DNA of 64,000 bases from the NCBI RefSeq assembly GCF_009730915.1, contig NW_024088613.1, positions 1 through 64,000 of the forward strand, written 5' to 3'. This stretch comes from Dioscorea cayenensis subsp. rotundata. Its lineage: Eukaryota; Streptophyta; Magnoliopsida; Dioscoreales; Dioscoreaceae. The translations under genes and the position numbers were made by a program. The notes under the pieces were generated by a model that had not been told where the DNA came from, did no database searches, and saw only the letters and a program-made list of their open reading frames with translations. Positions 23,428 to 35,066 of this stretch are shown here, piece after piece (position 1 is the first letter of the stretch; each line of letters starts with the position of its first letter).

Positions 23428-24492
23428 ATGACAGAAACACTTCTCCAACAACCGCTGAAATTAGTCTTCCGGTTCAAAAGTGTTTGTATGAAATGGCTAG
23501 AGACTATCACTGCACCTTGGTTTGCTAGACAATACCAATCTCACCATCCACCATCCAAGCTGTCAGCCTTCTTTCATCTTTCCCAGCATGATCATATCCG
23601 CCACTACCCAAACAACCATCAACTCAAGTCATCCTTAATGATCACCAATCTTCTCCCCAATAAATCAATTGAGAGCATTGCTGTTTCCAATTGTGGCTTG
23701 TTGTTGATAAACACTAATGATGGCTGGGAGTTTTTGTTCAATTCCATAACTAGAGAATTATTCAGAATCCCTGATTTTCCAGACTGGGCACATGGAGTTG
23801 GTATCATCTACCAAGAACCTCATGTCCATCTGGTTTTTGCTTGCAATGCTTTAGTAAAGCCCAATGGCATCATGTTCATTAGAGATCATTTTTGCTGCAA
23901 CAAATATATGAGGTTCTTGACATTCAGTAGCAAGACAAATCAATGGACTTATTTAGATTGTGAGCTACCCATTGGTGTGTGCTTTTACTCAGTGGAGGCT
24001 GTTGGAGTTGCCATAAGAGATACACTGTATTGGATGACTAGAACTGGTGATGTACTTACGTACAGGGCAATTGGTGATGGAGAAGCTGAGATGATTAATG
24101 GACCACCAGAGAGAGAAGGAAGCCTTGGCAAAGTTCTGCGTTCTGGCTCTAATGACTGTCTTAATTACTGCTGGAATAATAAGTCTGAGGCCAAGATTTG
24201 GGTGCTTTCAGATGTTGTTAAGAAGAGTTGGAGGTTGAAATACAAGATAAGTTTAAGTGATATCTTTCCTGAGGTTCCTCTCAAGATTTCTTATTTATGT
24301 GAGGAAGAAAAGATTATGTTTATATTATTCAGTAAGAGTATGGTTAAGTTTGGCATTAATGATAGGAAGGTGGAGTTGATTTATACTACTGAAAGTGTGA
24401 GTACCACTCATGATGTTGTTTTGCCTTACTTAATGCCTTCATGGCCTCCTTCCCTTGTTGGACTTGAGCCTATGTCCACCTCTTCTCTATGA
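23428..24492 (+). CDS. F-box-associated type protein (putative SCF substrate adaptor)
   Basis: A 354-residue single-exon ORF. The N terminus MTETLLQQPLKLVFRFKSVC, then KWLETITAPWFARQY, is the second half of an F-box (compare TEILLWLPVKSIFRFK in the broken paralog upstream). The rest looks like a plant F-box-associated domain, with SIESIAVSNCGLLLIN, WEFLFNSITRELFRIPDFPD, GVAIRDTLYWMT and IWVLSDVVKKSWRLKYKI. Such proteins recruit targets to SKP1-CUL1 ubiquitin ligases. The first F-box residues are in another frame just upstream (an ATG at 23399 gives MSSLKSKRIP and then stops), so either the gene has lost its F-box start by a frameshift or it begins at 23428 with a defective F-box. Confidence 0.75.
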   Translation: MTETLLQQPLKLVFRFKSVCMKWLETITAPWFARQYQSHHPPSKLSAFFHLSQHDHIRHYPNNHQLKSSLMITNLLPNKSIESIAVSNCGLLLINTNDGWEFLFNSITRELFRIPDFPDWAHGVGIIYQEPHVHLVFACNALVKPNGIMFIRDHFCCNKYMRFLTFSSKTNQWTYLDCELPIGVCFYSVEAVGVAIRDTLYWMTRTGDVLTYRAIGDGEAEMINGPPEREGSLGKVLRSGSNDCLNYCWNNKSEAKIWVLSDVVKKSWRLKYKISLSDIFPEVPLKISYLCEEEKIMFILFSKSMVKFGINDRKVELIYTTESVSTTHDVVLPYLMPSWPPSLVGLEPMSTSSL

Positions 24493-24499
24493 AAGTGAA

Positions 24500-25780
24500 A
24501 TTGTAATACTTGTATGTTTTGATTTAGAGATTAATTCATTTTTTCCCCCTCTTGTAATGAAGTAACTTACTTTAATTTTGTGATAATTAATAGAGTTTCA
24601 TTTTTTTCATTTTTTTTTTGAAAGGGTTGAATAAACCACAAAACTTAATTATTAAATTATAAAAAAAATTACTAATATATTGGAAACTCTTGCCCCATTC
24701 CAAGATTTCACTTGGCGTAATCCGCCTTATCAATCAAGTAGATAAATACATATTTTTTTAATAATATATATATATATATATATATTACAAATGCAACCAA
24801 TCCCGTGATTACTTGCGGACTGATGAGAATTAATTATCCGGTGCCGAATGATAAAAGATTGGGGGTAAAAATCAGCTCTTCTTAATAAAATAATTCATAT
24901 TTAAAACAAATTTAATTTAATCTAACATAATTTATTAACTTAAGTCGCAATGACAAAATAATAACATATTTTGACTGCATACAGAACATCAAACTCAACC
25001 ACATTATTAATAAAAAAAAAATCTATCAAAACACCGGTTGTTCTAGTGGAAAGAAATTTAAATAAACGAAAATAAAAATTTAGATGTAATCTACATACTA
25101 CAGTCATCAAAGTGAGGAGTATTTATTAAATCACACAAATATTTATAATAAAAATTTGTTAAGTAGTTAACATAGTTATAAGAAAGGAAAGTAGAAAATT
25201 TTATTAAGTTGGTACTGATATATACGTGAGTCATTCTCTCTTAAGTTCTTGAGGTAAAGTAAAAAAATAACAAAATTACAATAGCATTGATTTTCATCCA
25301 CAGATAAAATAACCTGTATACATATTAAATAGCTGATAAAATTTACTTATACTGATATGCAAATTATAAACAAAAAAAGGTAAAAGCACAATAGTCACAC
25401 TACTGATCACTGGACTAAAACTGATTGTTAACTTGAAATAAATTTAAAAAAAAAAAAAAACAGCTTTGCTGTTTTGATTTTTTGAATAGCAGGTGACTAT
25501 ACTTTCGTTTATTTAAAATAATGAATACACTTTTAGCCAAATTATATCTATAATTTTATTTTAATATTTGTAAATAAAAGCCTTCAGATACACAGCACAA
25601 GCTTTGAACTCCCAATCCAAAAGACAAATAAAAACAAGAGACAAAAGTTCATAGCAAGCAATCATACATCACATTATAAAGGCAACTTCCTCTTCCAAAC
25701 CATTATACAAATTACAGAATGCATCATGATAAAATTATTGTAACTGAATAAAAAAATAGATAGTGAATTGCAGCTTCAGA
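24500..25780. other. AT-rich intergenic spacer
   Basis: Lies between the F-box gene 3' end and the Rab7 stop codon; both genes run into it, so it should hold two 3' UTRs. A (TA)n tract is at about 24765-24785. I see no ORF or RNA gene. Confidence 0.5.
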
Positions 25781-25788
25781 TGGTCCAT

Positions 25789-28681
25789 CTAACATTCACA
25801 ACCTGATGATCTTTGCTGCCTGCCCCCTCCAGTTACATCAATGGTGTCTGGAAGATACCTGAAACATCAATTGAATTTTATCAGCACAATAATGAAAAGA
25901 TAAAAAGTGGCACCTGTCCATGAACTACAACAATTCACTGATTCAGTATCAGGGTTTAAGCCCTCACATTTCTTCCTCTGGCTCATTCTTAAGAGCATTC
26001 TTTGCTATACATTCAAAAGCAGCCTCCACATTAAATCCCTCCTTAGCAGAGGTCTCAAAGTAGGGAATACCCTTTGATGCACACCATGCTTTCGCCTTCT
26101 TCTCTGATACCTGACATCAAGAGAAAGGAAAACACACATAAATTGAAAGACTATGTTACCGAAGAAATTAAAATCTAAACAACATGAGCAAGTAGGAAGG
26201 CCATCTTACCACACGGCTATTGCCACCGTCCACATCAACCTTGTTACCCAACACTACAAACGGGAAGTTCTCAGGGTCGGATGGGCCAGCCTGAAAAGGT
26301 AGTAAATATATTAAGTTTTCATGCTAGTTTATAAACCCCGCCAATGTGTAAGTTAAGGGTAGAGATATCCACCTGAATAAGAAATTCTTCGCGCCAATTG
26401 TTCAAATTATCAAATGATTTCATGACATTAACATCATAAACAAGAACACAACAATCAGCTCCACGGTAGAATGCAACCCCAAGACTCTGGAATCTTTCTT
26501 GCCCTGCTGTGTCCCAAATCTGCGAAACAAATCATTCAACTTAAGTAAGAGAGCCTATCTTTAACTAAACGCATAAAATAAGAAAAAATAAAGTACAAGA
26601 GAAAAACTATCAGAGGGAAAAAAAACCCCAAGTAATAATGTGAACTTGTACTGTTGAGGCTGGTTTAAAATCTAAATTAAATTAAAAATATATACTTCAA
26701 AGTGAGAACACCAGATGCATCAGTAGACATCTAAACCTACCAGAGAAAACATTGGCTAATTAAATATGCTTTTAAAATGAATCAGAAAGTATGCTACTGC
26801 AAAGGTGATGATTGACAACAATATTAATTTTGCAAATAACATAACCTATAAATAGGATCCTAAGCTTAGAACTAAGCTGCATATTTCACATCACACAAAC
26901 TATCAAGTGATTCTCTCATATCACAATTCAAAATTGAAGCCATCCTCAGAAAACTTGTGCAGTACAGATCTAGTTTGTTTGACTAGATCATATTCTTGCT
27001 TAGGATATGTAGAAATTATAAAATCCAGATAATATGCATATACTTGCAACCGAAAAAGGGAAGTTTCCTTGCAGCTCAAAACTTCAGATGGAACATGCAC
27101 TGGAAAACTTTGCAATGGGAAAGTAAACAAAAGATACAAGCACCCAAAATAGTATGCTCAAGTAGCAATGACTTTGTAAGAACACAAATATTAACAAAAC
27201 TAAACTAAAAATATTTCCATAGTTGCAAACAGTGTACATAAATATCCATCAGCATATTCTCAAAAAAGCCTCCAAATAGCTTATATCAATAATTGACAGG
27301 ACAAAAATAACTATACAAGGATGCTTAAATACTTTATGGAAAACAGTCCATAAACTATATAGCCATTGGCTGATTATAAGTCCCTTTTTATGGAAAACCA
27401 TCCCTAGCTCCTCTTAATCGCAAATTCACAAAAGTGAATTCAAGTAACAAAGTGACAAGTGGCAATTGTGCTCTTCAAGATGAACTTCCAACCAACTAAA
27501 AGCACAAATCAGTTTAAACTTTTAAGATACCATAAATTTAGCAATACTCTGCATAATCAATTGTGTAGTAATTCACACACTTTTCCAACATGAGAACTCC
27601 TATCAAGAAACATAAGCAAATGAATAAATGCACTCTATTCATGAATGAATTGATTATTAACTACATTGAAGTTTTTCAGTGTATATGATCAGCTTCATAA
27701 GACAAAGCATGTTGACTACAATGAAATAATAACAAATACAATGCTAATGCATATATCTAGATAGACAATCCAAATCCCAAGATAGAACGAATAACAAAAG
27801 AGTCCACTAGTACAGGGAGAGATAATGATGAAAGAAAATAGGGGTGCATTCAGGTAACTCTGGGTGCTTTGTTTGGGTCAATTCCCAGGTGCTTGGTTCG
27901 CAGTATCTCAAAATGTAAATTTTGGGCTGAGAAGCAATATTCGGGCTTACCCCCAGATCAAATGTAGGCCAAGATACGATAAATGCAGCTACGATGTATT
28001 ATCACTATATAATCCCAAACATGCACACCTCAAGTTACTTAATTAAGCCACCAAGAATTACACAGACCTCAATGAAAATAACCTATACAACAGTTGTTAA
28101 ATTCAATTTCTTTATTACAAATTCCGAGCAAATCATTGAGCATGCCCGAAAATCATTTGAACTAGTATGTAAATGACGAACTCTAAACCATTACAACATT
28201 ACGCCATATAAATAAAACCTATAGCAAATAAAATAAAATAACAAAAAAAAAAGGAGACGTAAGCGAACATGGATCAGAAATCACCTGCAATGTAAACAAT
28301 CTGTCCTCAAATTGGATTTCTTTAGTCAAGAAATCAGCCCCAATGGTAGCTTTATACTGATTGCTAAACTTCCGATTTACATATCTAAAATCACCAATCA
28401 AAGCCAAACATCCCCAAAACATCAAGATTTGAATCAACACATAAATTACACAACTAAATACGGAAAAACAATTCACAAGGGAATCTGACATACTGGTTCA
28501 TCAGAGACGTCTTTCCAACCCTACCAAAAAAAAAAATCAGGAAAATGATGCAAAAATTAGATTTTTTTTTTCAGGAATTAAAATCAACTAAATATCATTT
28601 TAAAAAAAAAGAAAATAAAAGAACATACCCACTGTCACCAAGGATGATGACCTTGAGAAGCATTCTCCTGCGAGACGCCAT
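25789..28681 (-). CDS. Rab7-type small GTPase (RABG3 group)
   Basis: A late endosome/vacuole Rab that controls vacuolar fusion and traffic. Minus-strand exons are 28629-28681, 28494-28520, 28285-28384, 26373-26519, 26210-26290, 25968-26110 and 25789-25858, coding for 206 residues, the standard Rab7 length. Visible motifs are the P-loop GDSGVGKTS (15-23), effector region [12 protein letters not shown], switch [11 protein letters not shown] (62-70), NKVD (125-128), ETSAK (155-159) and a C-terminal CEC prenylation motif after [14 protein letters not shown] near the end is typical of plant RABG3. Exon 2 ends in CA and exon 3 starts with A to make Gln27, with a good gtatgt donor. All motifs are intact; the long intron 3 (1.77 kb) shows no other gene. 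Confidence 0.95.
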
Positions 28682-28689
28682 GAAAAAGA

Positions 28690-29356
28690 GAAATTCAAGA
28701 AAAACTACAGGCTTCAAAGCGCTCGATCGAGGAGGATCAGAAGACTATCTATCGATCTAGGGTTTCTATGGACATTCGACGAAGCTTGGCGGAAGGATTT
28801 CTTAGAATGCCAGCGATTTTTGCAGAGAATTACCAGCAAGATTTCGCTGCTTCCATGAAAAATGGAAACCAGCAAATAAAAGAGTTTTCTTGTTGCATTT
28901 ATGACCCTCCGAAAATTTATAATTACATTTATATGCCATTTTAATTTATTGTCCACAAAATTGAAATTTCTAGAGCATTATTATTTATTAGCGCATCTCC
29001 CCATATTTAACAGCTTTTTAATATATATATATATATATATATATTGACAAATATGACACATACAATCAAAGCGTATGTATTGATCAAAAACTGACATGTA
29101 GAAACACTAATGCCACTCGGCTACGAATTTTTGGCTTAAATATATTATCTTTAGTTAAAAATAATTATTATAATTTTAAGTTTAATATTTAAAAATTAAA
29201 CTAAATTGAAAACTAAATTGACTTATTGAGTTAAGTAGTTAACTTGGTTGAAGCTCATAAAAATTGAATTATCAATGAAATAAATATGAAGCAAATTAAT
29301 TCAATAAGTTTGATGAAGTGCTTTATTTAGTTAAAACTAAAAGTAATATATACTTC
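28690..29356. other. Rab7 promoter region and spacer
   Basis: The Rab7 5' leader and promoter lie within roughly 28682-28960. A (TA)n tract follows at about 29022-29043 and then AT-rich sequence with no gene. Confidence 0.5.
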
Positions 29357-29568
29357 AAATGCAAGGCACACGCCAACGACCATTTGGTCTATTGGCATCG
29401 GGTCCTTTGCGTAGGGTGTTCGTCTCGAGCGTCGAGCGTGGCTCCCCACGTTCGGTGGTGAGTGCTGCTCCCCCACGTGTTCGTCCCTGGGTTTCGGCGC
29501 TTGTCGTCTTTCTCATAAAAAAATAAAAATAAAAAAATAAAAAAATAAAATAAAAATGCAAGGCACAC
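29357..29568 (+). mobile_element. SINE-like retroposon with 15-bp target duplication
   Basis: The 15-bp word aaatgcaaggcacac occurs exactly at 29357-29371 and 29554-29568. Between the copies is a 182-bp unit that starts gccaacgaccatttggtcta and ends cgcttgtcgtctttctcat followed by an A-rich tail, (AAAAT)n-like, from about 29515. Direct repeats, an A-rich tail and small size with no ORF are diagnostic of SINE retroposition. The segment tggtctattggcatcggg could be a diverged Pol III A box and gggtttcggcgc a diverged B box; that is tentative. GC content of the body is far above the flanks. Confidence 0.8.
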
Positions 29569-29819
29569 AAGAAAATGATTAGTTTTAAATGTGATAGATA
29601 AGGTTGAGAGTCTGTTGAGACATGTTAATTTATTTATGGTATTGTGAGAGAAACATAAAAATAGGGGGCAAATATTTTGTTGTCATATATATCATGTTTA
29701 TTTATTATTTTTTAAATTTTGTTTTAATAATTTTTTTTATATATAAAATATTGGTAAACCATAAGTCAAGGTATGCACAACTATAGAATTACTATTTTGA
29801 CACATTTATGGGCTCACCT

Positions 29820-29915
29820 TATGTGAGTTTAATCCATTTTAATAAGACACAAATACTCTACACAAGGACCCATTGCCAATAGACCAAAAAGTCGTTAGAG
29901 TAAATATTTATTTTT
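29820..29915 (-). mobile_element. Second, diverged copy of the SINE 5' end, inverted
   Basis: The reverse complement of about 29861-29905 reads ctaacgactttttggtctat then tggcaatgggtccttgtg, close to the start of the SINE at 29372 (ccaacgaccatttggtctat, tggcatcgggtcctttgcg). Further similarity on the minus strand is weak. This is a decayed or 5'-only copy in opposite orientation, 0.5 kb from the first. Confidence 0.55.
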
Positions 29916-31463
29916 ATTTTAAAAATAAATATATATTTATATTTTTTTTTTTTTCTTAAAACAAGTGTTATAGACTTATAGCAAAAATGAATATTACCTA
30001 AATAATAATATTAATTTAAGTCAATAGATGCAATTTCAGAAATATCACTTTTGTTAAACACCGGAGATTTTATAAGCATCTTTAAGATACATGCATTAAC
30101 AGTTTATAAATATAGTTTGAGTTTTGAGAAGTATAATACATTGTATAAAAGATCTTATCAATGAGAAGATGAACTAGTCTTTTGTTGAGAAACATAATTG
30201 GATTACATACTTTACACATGTTTCTAGTCCATCAGAATGATTTTTTTTTTTTCTTTTAAGTGGATAAAGCACCGTAAATTATTAAAACATGAGGTATAAA
30301 TAAAAAAACATAAAAATAAAAAGCAAAGCTGTAAAACAGCATGAGATAGACACCAAACAACAACAATTTCCTAGGGGTGACTATCAAAATAGCAATGGAA
30401 AAAATAGAAAAATTAATATAATAAAAATAAAATAGGAACTAAGACAACAACCATAATTCTAACAACACACGTAGAAAAAAAATAAAATAAAATAAAATAA
30501 TAACAGACTTTTGCGACACCCTTTACTTATATTATTCTCTGTTGGATTGAATTCAACTCCAGGTTTTATGTAGCAGTGCCAACTAAGTGAAAATTTTTAT
30601 ATAGCCATTAATGATAATATGAAAATATGATCTTAAAAATAACTTATTCATTTTTTTAACATCTGATTCTGCTTATTTGATATTTTACATTTTTATATTT
30701 TATATAAACAAAGCTTGCTGTCAAGCCAGATAAGCTTAGCTGGTTGGAGGGACAATGGGATATTCTATCTTGAAAAAGCATCATATAGAGAACCTTAATA
30801 ACTATTCTTTAATTGCTTCTAGGTGACATTTGCTTTTGGCAAAGCATCTGACGTGGATTTTTATTTTAAGTAAATAGTTTGGAGAATTTTTTTATTTTTT
30901 ATATTACATATTGTTTATATTTTTAGCACCTTTCATGTAAAAAAGTCTCAAACAGTAGAGTGCTAGTTTTTTTTTTTTTCCAAATAAAAGATTGAGAGTC
31001 GGACTTTATTTCAACTTAATGATTGAGAGTTGACGATTTATCACATTTGTTAGAAAATATTTTTAATTTATATATATATTTCTAGAGATATTAAACGGTT
31101 TATGTTGTCATAAATTATGAAAATCACAACAATTATTTTTTATAAAATATTAATATATTTTAAAAATTTTAAATGACAACCATTGGACAACTCAATGGTA
31201 TGATACATTGATACAAAAAAACTAAGAGGAGGGCAAAAGTTCAAATATATACTATTTACTGTCCCTGGTGTGATGCACTTTTGTACTTGCGTGTCCATGA
31301 ACCAATATGATATATTTCCGTACATGCTTGTTCATGGATCATAGCATTTTGGCCACTTTGTATTCATAAGAATGCGGATGCCCGCATGAACCACATCAAC
31401 AACAAACAACCATACCACGTGCAAGCTAATAAAATGTAACCGAAATTCAGTATCAGTATTAAA

Positions 31464-31508
<45 letters not shown>

Positions 31509-31665
31509 GTTCATGTAGAGTTTAGTTGGGGGAAAGAATTGTGATAACAAGAGGAATTTCTTTATTCTTTTTTTAATTACGTTGGAGAGAGAAAAAAATA
31601 GTTGAAATTTTAACTTAAATAATTTAACTAAAATTAAATATTTAAAAATTAAATTTTGCTGATCC
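29916..31665. other. AT-rich spacer
   Basis: Poly-A and poly-T runs and a (TA)n tract at about 31466-31506. I recognise no gene, RNA or element here. Confidence 0.5.
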
Positions 31666-33270
31666 AATTAATGTCTCTTGGAGGCCGCCTCACTTTACTT
31701 AATTCTGTATTATCCTCGATCCCAACTTATTAGATGTCTGTCTTCCGACTACCATCATGGGTAATTAAAGAGATTGATAGAGTTCATAAAGATTTTCTCT
31801 GGAAAGGTCCAGAGATTGACTCGAAGGGTCTTCGCCTTATAGCTTGGCAAAGAATTTGCAGACCTCGAAACATGGGAAGATGGGGCATCCTCAATTTACA
31901 TGAATTCAACATTGCACTACTTGGTAAGTGATGGTGGAAAAATTTTTCTGGCAAACAAGGTTGTTGGTCTAAAATCTTACACGCTAACTACATTCCTGAA
32001 GGTTCTCCAAGTCCCTTGTTTTTTCCACCACCTAGAAACAAATCTTTCTTCTAGGCAGGGATTTTCTCAATTCTACTTCCGTTTAGAATTTGTTCCTCTA
32101 AGGGAGTTAAAGATGGTGGCTCCACCTTGCTTTGGCATATGATAATTGGCTAGAAGGTTGAGCACTCAAAAACATTTGGCCGAATCTTTTCAATGACTGT
32201 AATTTCTCTTGGATTACAATTAGACAATTTGTCCATGGCCTTATTTCGCATGAAAATTTCTTCCGTTCTGATTTGTCTTCGAAAAGTCTGTCTTTCTTTG
32301 TCTCCACCCTAGACTGTGCTAGTAATCAGGTGGACTTAAATATTTGGAAGTTGGAAGGGAACGGATCCTTCTCGGTCCGTTCCTTTTATAAATTCTTAAT
32401 TAATGATGTTTACGGAGTGGCCTTTATTCTAAGTTTTGGCAAACTAACTGCCCTTATAAAATCTCTCTCTTCTGCTGGTTATCTAGTGAAAATAGAATTC
32501 TTACTCTTGTTAATTTAGCCAAAAGAGGATGTAATTCCCTAAATACCTCAGATACTTTGTGTTCTCTGTCATAAAGGTTCTGAGACAGTAGATCACCTTC
32601 TGCTCAGCTGCGAATTCTCAAATAGAATTTGGGTTTTCTTTGAGCAATCCTTTCATTTACTTTCTCGGGCTGCATCAATTGCAGAGATCTGAAGATCTTG
32701 GATTATGTCCTTAGATGCCCAACATTACTTCTTGTGGGGTTTGATAACTCAAGCTATATGTTGGAATATCTGGCTTGAAAGAAATAACCGTATTTTCAAT
32801 TATCAATTTCAGGATGCATCTTCTACTATCATCAAAACCATTTATATGCTTCTTGCTTGGATTTCTGCAGCTAAGGATCCATATCAACATCTAATACCTT
32901 CAAACTCAGTCCAAAAGCTGAAGCTCTCTCTTATATTCCTAGATTCAAGATCGTCTGAGGATCACATTCCCGCGGAGTCTTCATATTGGGAGTAATTCAC
33001 CCCTCTTCTCTTCTTCTGTCCAGCTAATGCAGACCACTGTCGCCTCCTGGTGGACTTCGTTGTCTCAGTTGTGTCCTTTTTTCTTTAGTTGCCTGCTTTG
33101 TATCTTTATTTCCTGTTGTTAGGTTTAGGTGATGCTTCACTTCTGGTGAGAGATCCCTAAACTTGGTTGGCTTGTTTCTTAGTCCTTTGCTTGTTTGTTA
33201 GTTTGTTGTACTTGCATTTTCTTTCAATAAATTCGTGGTTTATCCACTTTATTTAAAAAAAAAATTAATG
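31666..33270 (+). mobile_element. 5'-truncated L1-type LINE with target duplication and poly-A
   Basis: The insertion is bounded by aattaatg at 31666-31673 and 33263-33270, and the right copy follows a poly-A run (33254-33262). The body begins inside ORF2 near SLGGRLTLLNSVLSSIPTY, the end of the reverse transcriptase region. It continues with VFRLPSWVIKEIDRVHKDFL, LNLHEFNIALLGKWWWKNF (with an internal stop) and the zinc-knuckle-like zf-RVT region (CVLCHKGSETVDHLLLSC, then LVRNNR-like WLERNNRIFNYQF near 32770). The 3' UTR ends with ttcaataaattcgtggttta tccacttt before the A-run. Many stops and frameshifts show it is old. The 8-bp direct repeat is short, so the ends carry some uncertainty. Confidence 0.75.
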
Positions 33271-33419
33271 GCAGATATTTATAATAATCATTATATTAAA
33301 ACAATTGTTATATATATATATATATATATAATTAATTTTTGTCAATAATAATAATAAGACAAACTCCAAAGTGATATCTCAAGTTCAAACACCCTCAAAT
33401 CTCCTAATAGATTTAAAAA

Positions 33420-33661
33420 GTTAGAGATCGTTTGGCATTGTTGCCAATTTCTATTTTTTTGTTTTCAATTTCATGTTTTTGAAACAAAACTCAGAAAATA
33501 TGTTTGGCACCTTGTTTTTGTTTTCAGAAATTTTGGCAACAATTCTCATGTTTAAAAAAAAACAAGAAACAACTTTTTTATGTTTCAACTTTTTAAAACG
33601 TTTCCAAATCTCTTTCTCTCAGCATCATGAAATCCTTCCTCTTCTACTCCCCACCCACACC

Positions 33662-33694
<33 letters not shown>

Positions 33695-34442
33695 CTTTTA
33701 ATTTTTAATTTTTAAAAAATATCAAAATTTTTTATAAATTAATAGTAATACTTTAAAAAATATATATTTTTAAGAAAAAATATTTATAGAAATTTATAAT
33801 TTGGGCTTGATATTTTACAAATTAGTTTATATTTTTAGAAAGTATTTATGAAAATTATTGTTTGACCTTTGATTTTTATAAACTAGGATATAACATATAA
33901 AATGTGTATATATATATATATATATATATATTGAAAAAATATTTATAAAAATATATTATTTGAACTATTGACTTTTTACTTGATCTAAAAAAAATATTAT
34001 GACTGTGTCTCTATATACCCCTCCTCTCTCTTTATTTTATTTTTTTTAAATCGGATGGATCAATTTGAATATATATCTATATATACATATATATATATTA
34101 AATTTTTTAAGGCAATCCCCAAAATAATTTTAAATTTTAAATAGTATAATTTTTATGATATAAACAATCTATATTATTAATTTTATTTAATAATATCAAA
34201 CTGATATAAAAAATAAAATATTATAAAAAAATTGAAAATATGAATTAAAACTAATAAAAAAATGTCATAATAATTTTATCCTAACCAAACGTGTTCTTGT
34301 TTTCAGTTTTTAAAATGCACAACAGTTGATGTATCCTAACATGTTTTTGTTTTCAAAAAATTGAAAACAAAGCAAAAACAAAACATTTCCAAAAAAAAAA
34401 AACAAATAACGAAAAAATAGAAACGATACCAAACGACCCCTA
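33420..34442. mobile_element. Non-autonomous inverted-repeat element, about 1 kb
   Basis: The left end gttagagatcgtttggcattg is matched by the reverse complement of the right end, ctaggggtcgtttggtatcg. Just inside, tttttgttttcaattt and catgttttt words recur in the same inverted order, with further GTTTTCA/TGAAAAC matches. The interior is AT-rich with (TC)n at 33667-33694 and (TA)n near 33907-33931 and has no transposase. I could not find a clear target duplication, so the superfamily is left open. Confidence 0.55.
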
Positions 34443-35066
34443 GCAATCAAGAATTTAAAAAAAAAATTACGATTTACTTTTTCTTTTACCAATAGGTTGT
34501 TATAAAAAAAAATCATAAATGTACAAACTAATACCAAATCAATCTTTAATATCCAAAATTCCAAACAATATATTCGAAGATAACTCCCAATTAATTACCA
34601 CTCTCTTTATTGTGCCCATAATATATATTCTTTGGATATGCTTTATCCGGTAAATCAATATCTAATTGAGCTTAACTCATTGACTAAACTAACTTAAAAA
34701 TCTCCAGTTAAGTTTAGTAGACCAAAACTTAAGCCGAATAATTCAAAGTTCACATTAAAAAATTCCTATAATCTGATAAAAGATTTATTTAATTTAAAAA
34801 ATCACATAAAATTATCAGTTATCACAAATCCAAATTATAAAAAACTCAAAAAATAAAAAATAAAAATTATAAAAATTTGTAAAATCAAGTTGAGTGAATG
34901 TCTATTCTACCCCTCTATAGTCCACAGGCATAATCGAGTACTATGAGTCTAGGACACATAAATAAATAAATATATATATATATATATAGATTATATATAT
35001 AGATCATAATAAATAGAAGAGATCGATGATGAAGGGAGGAGCAAATTAAGGGTAGTTGAACAATTA
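34443..35066. promoter_or_regulatory. Region upstream of the YUCCA gene
   Basis: AT-rich sequence holding the presumed promoter. tatatatatata near 34971-34988 and tatatatatagatcat at 34993-35007 lie 60-100 bp before the ATG and could serve as the TATA region, but the background is so AT-rich that no single site stands out. Confidence 0.35.
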
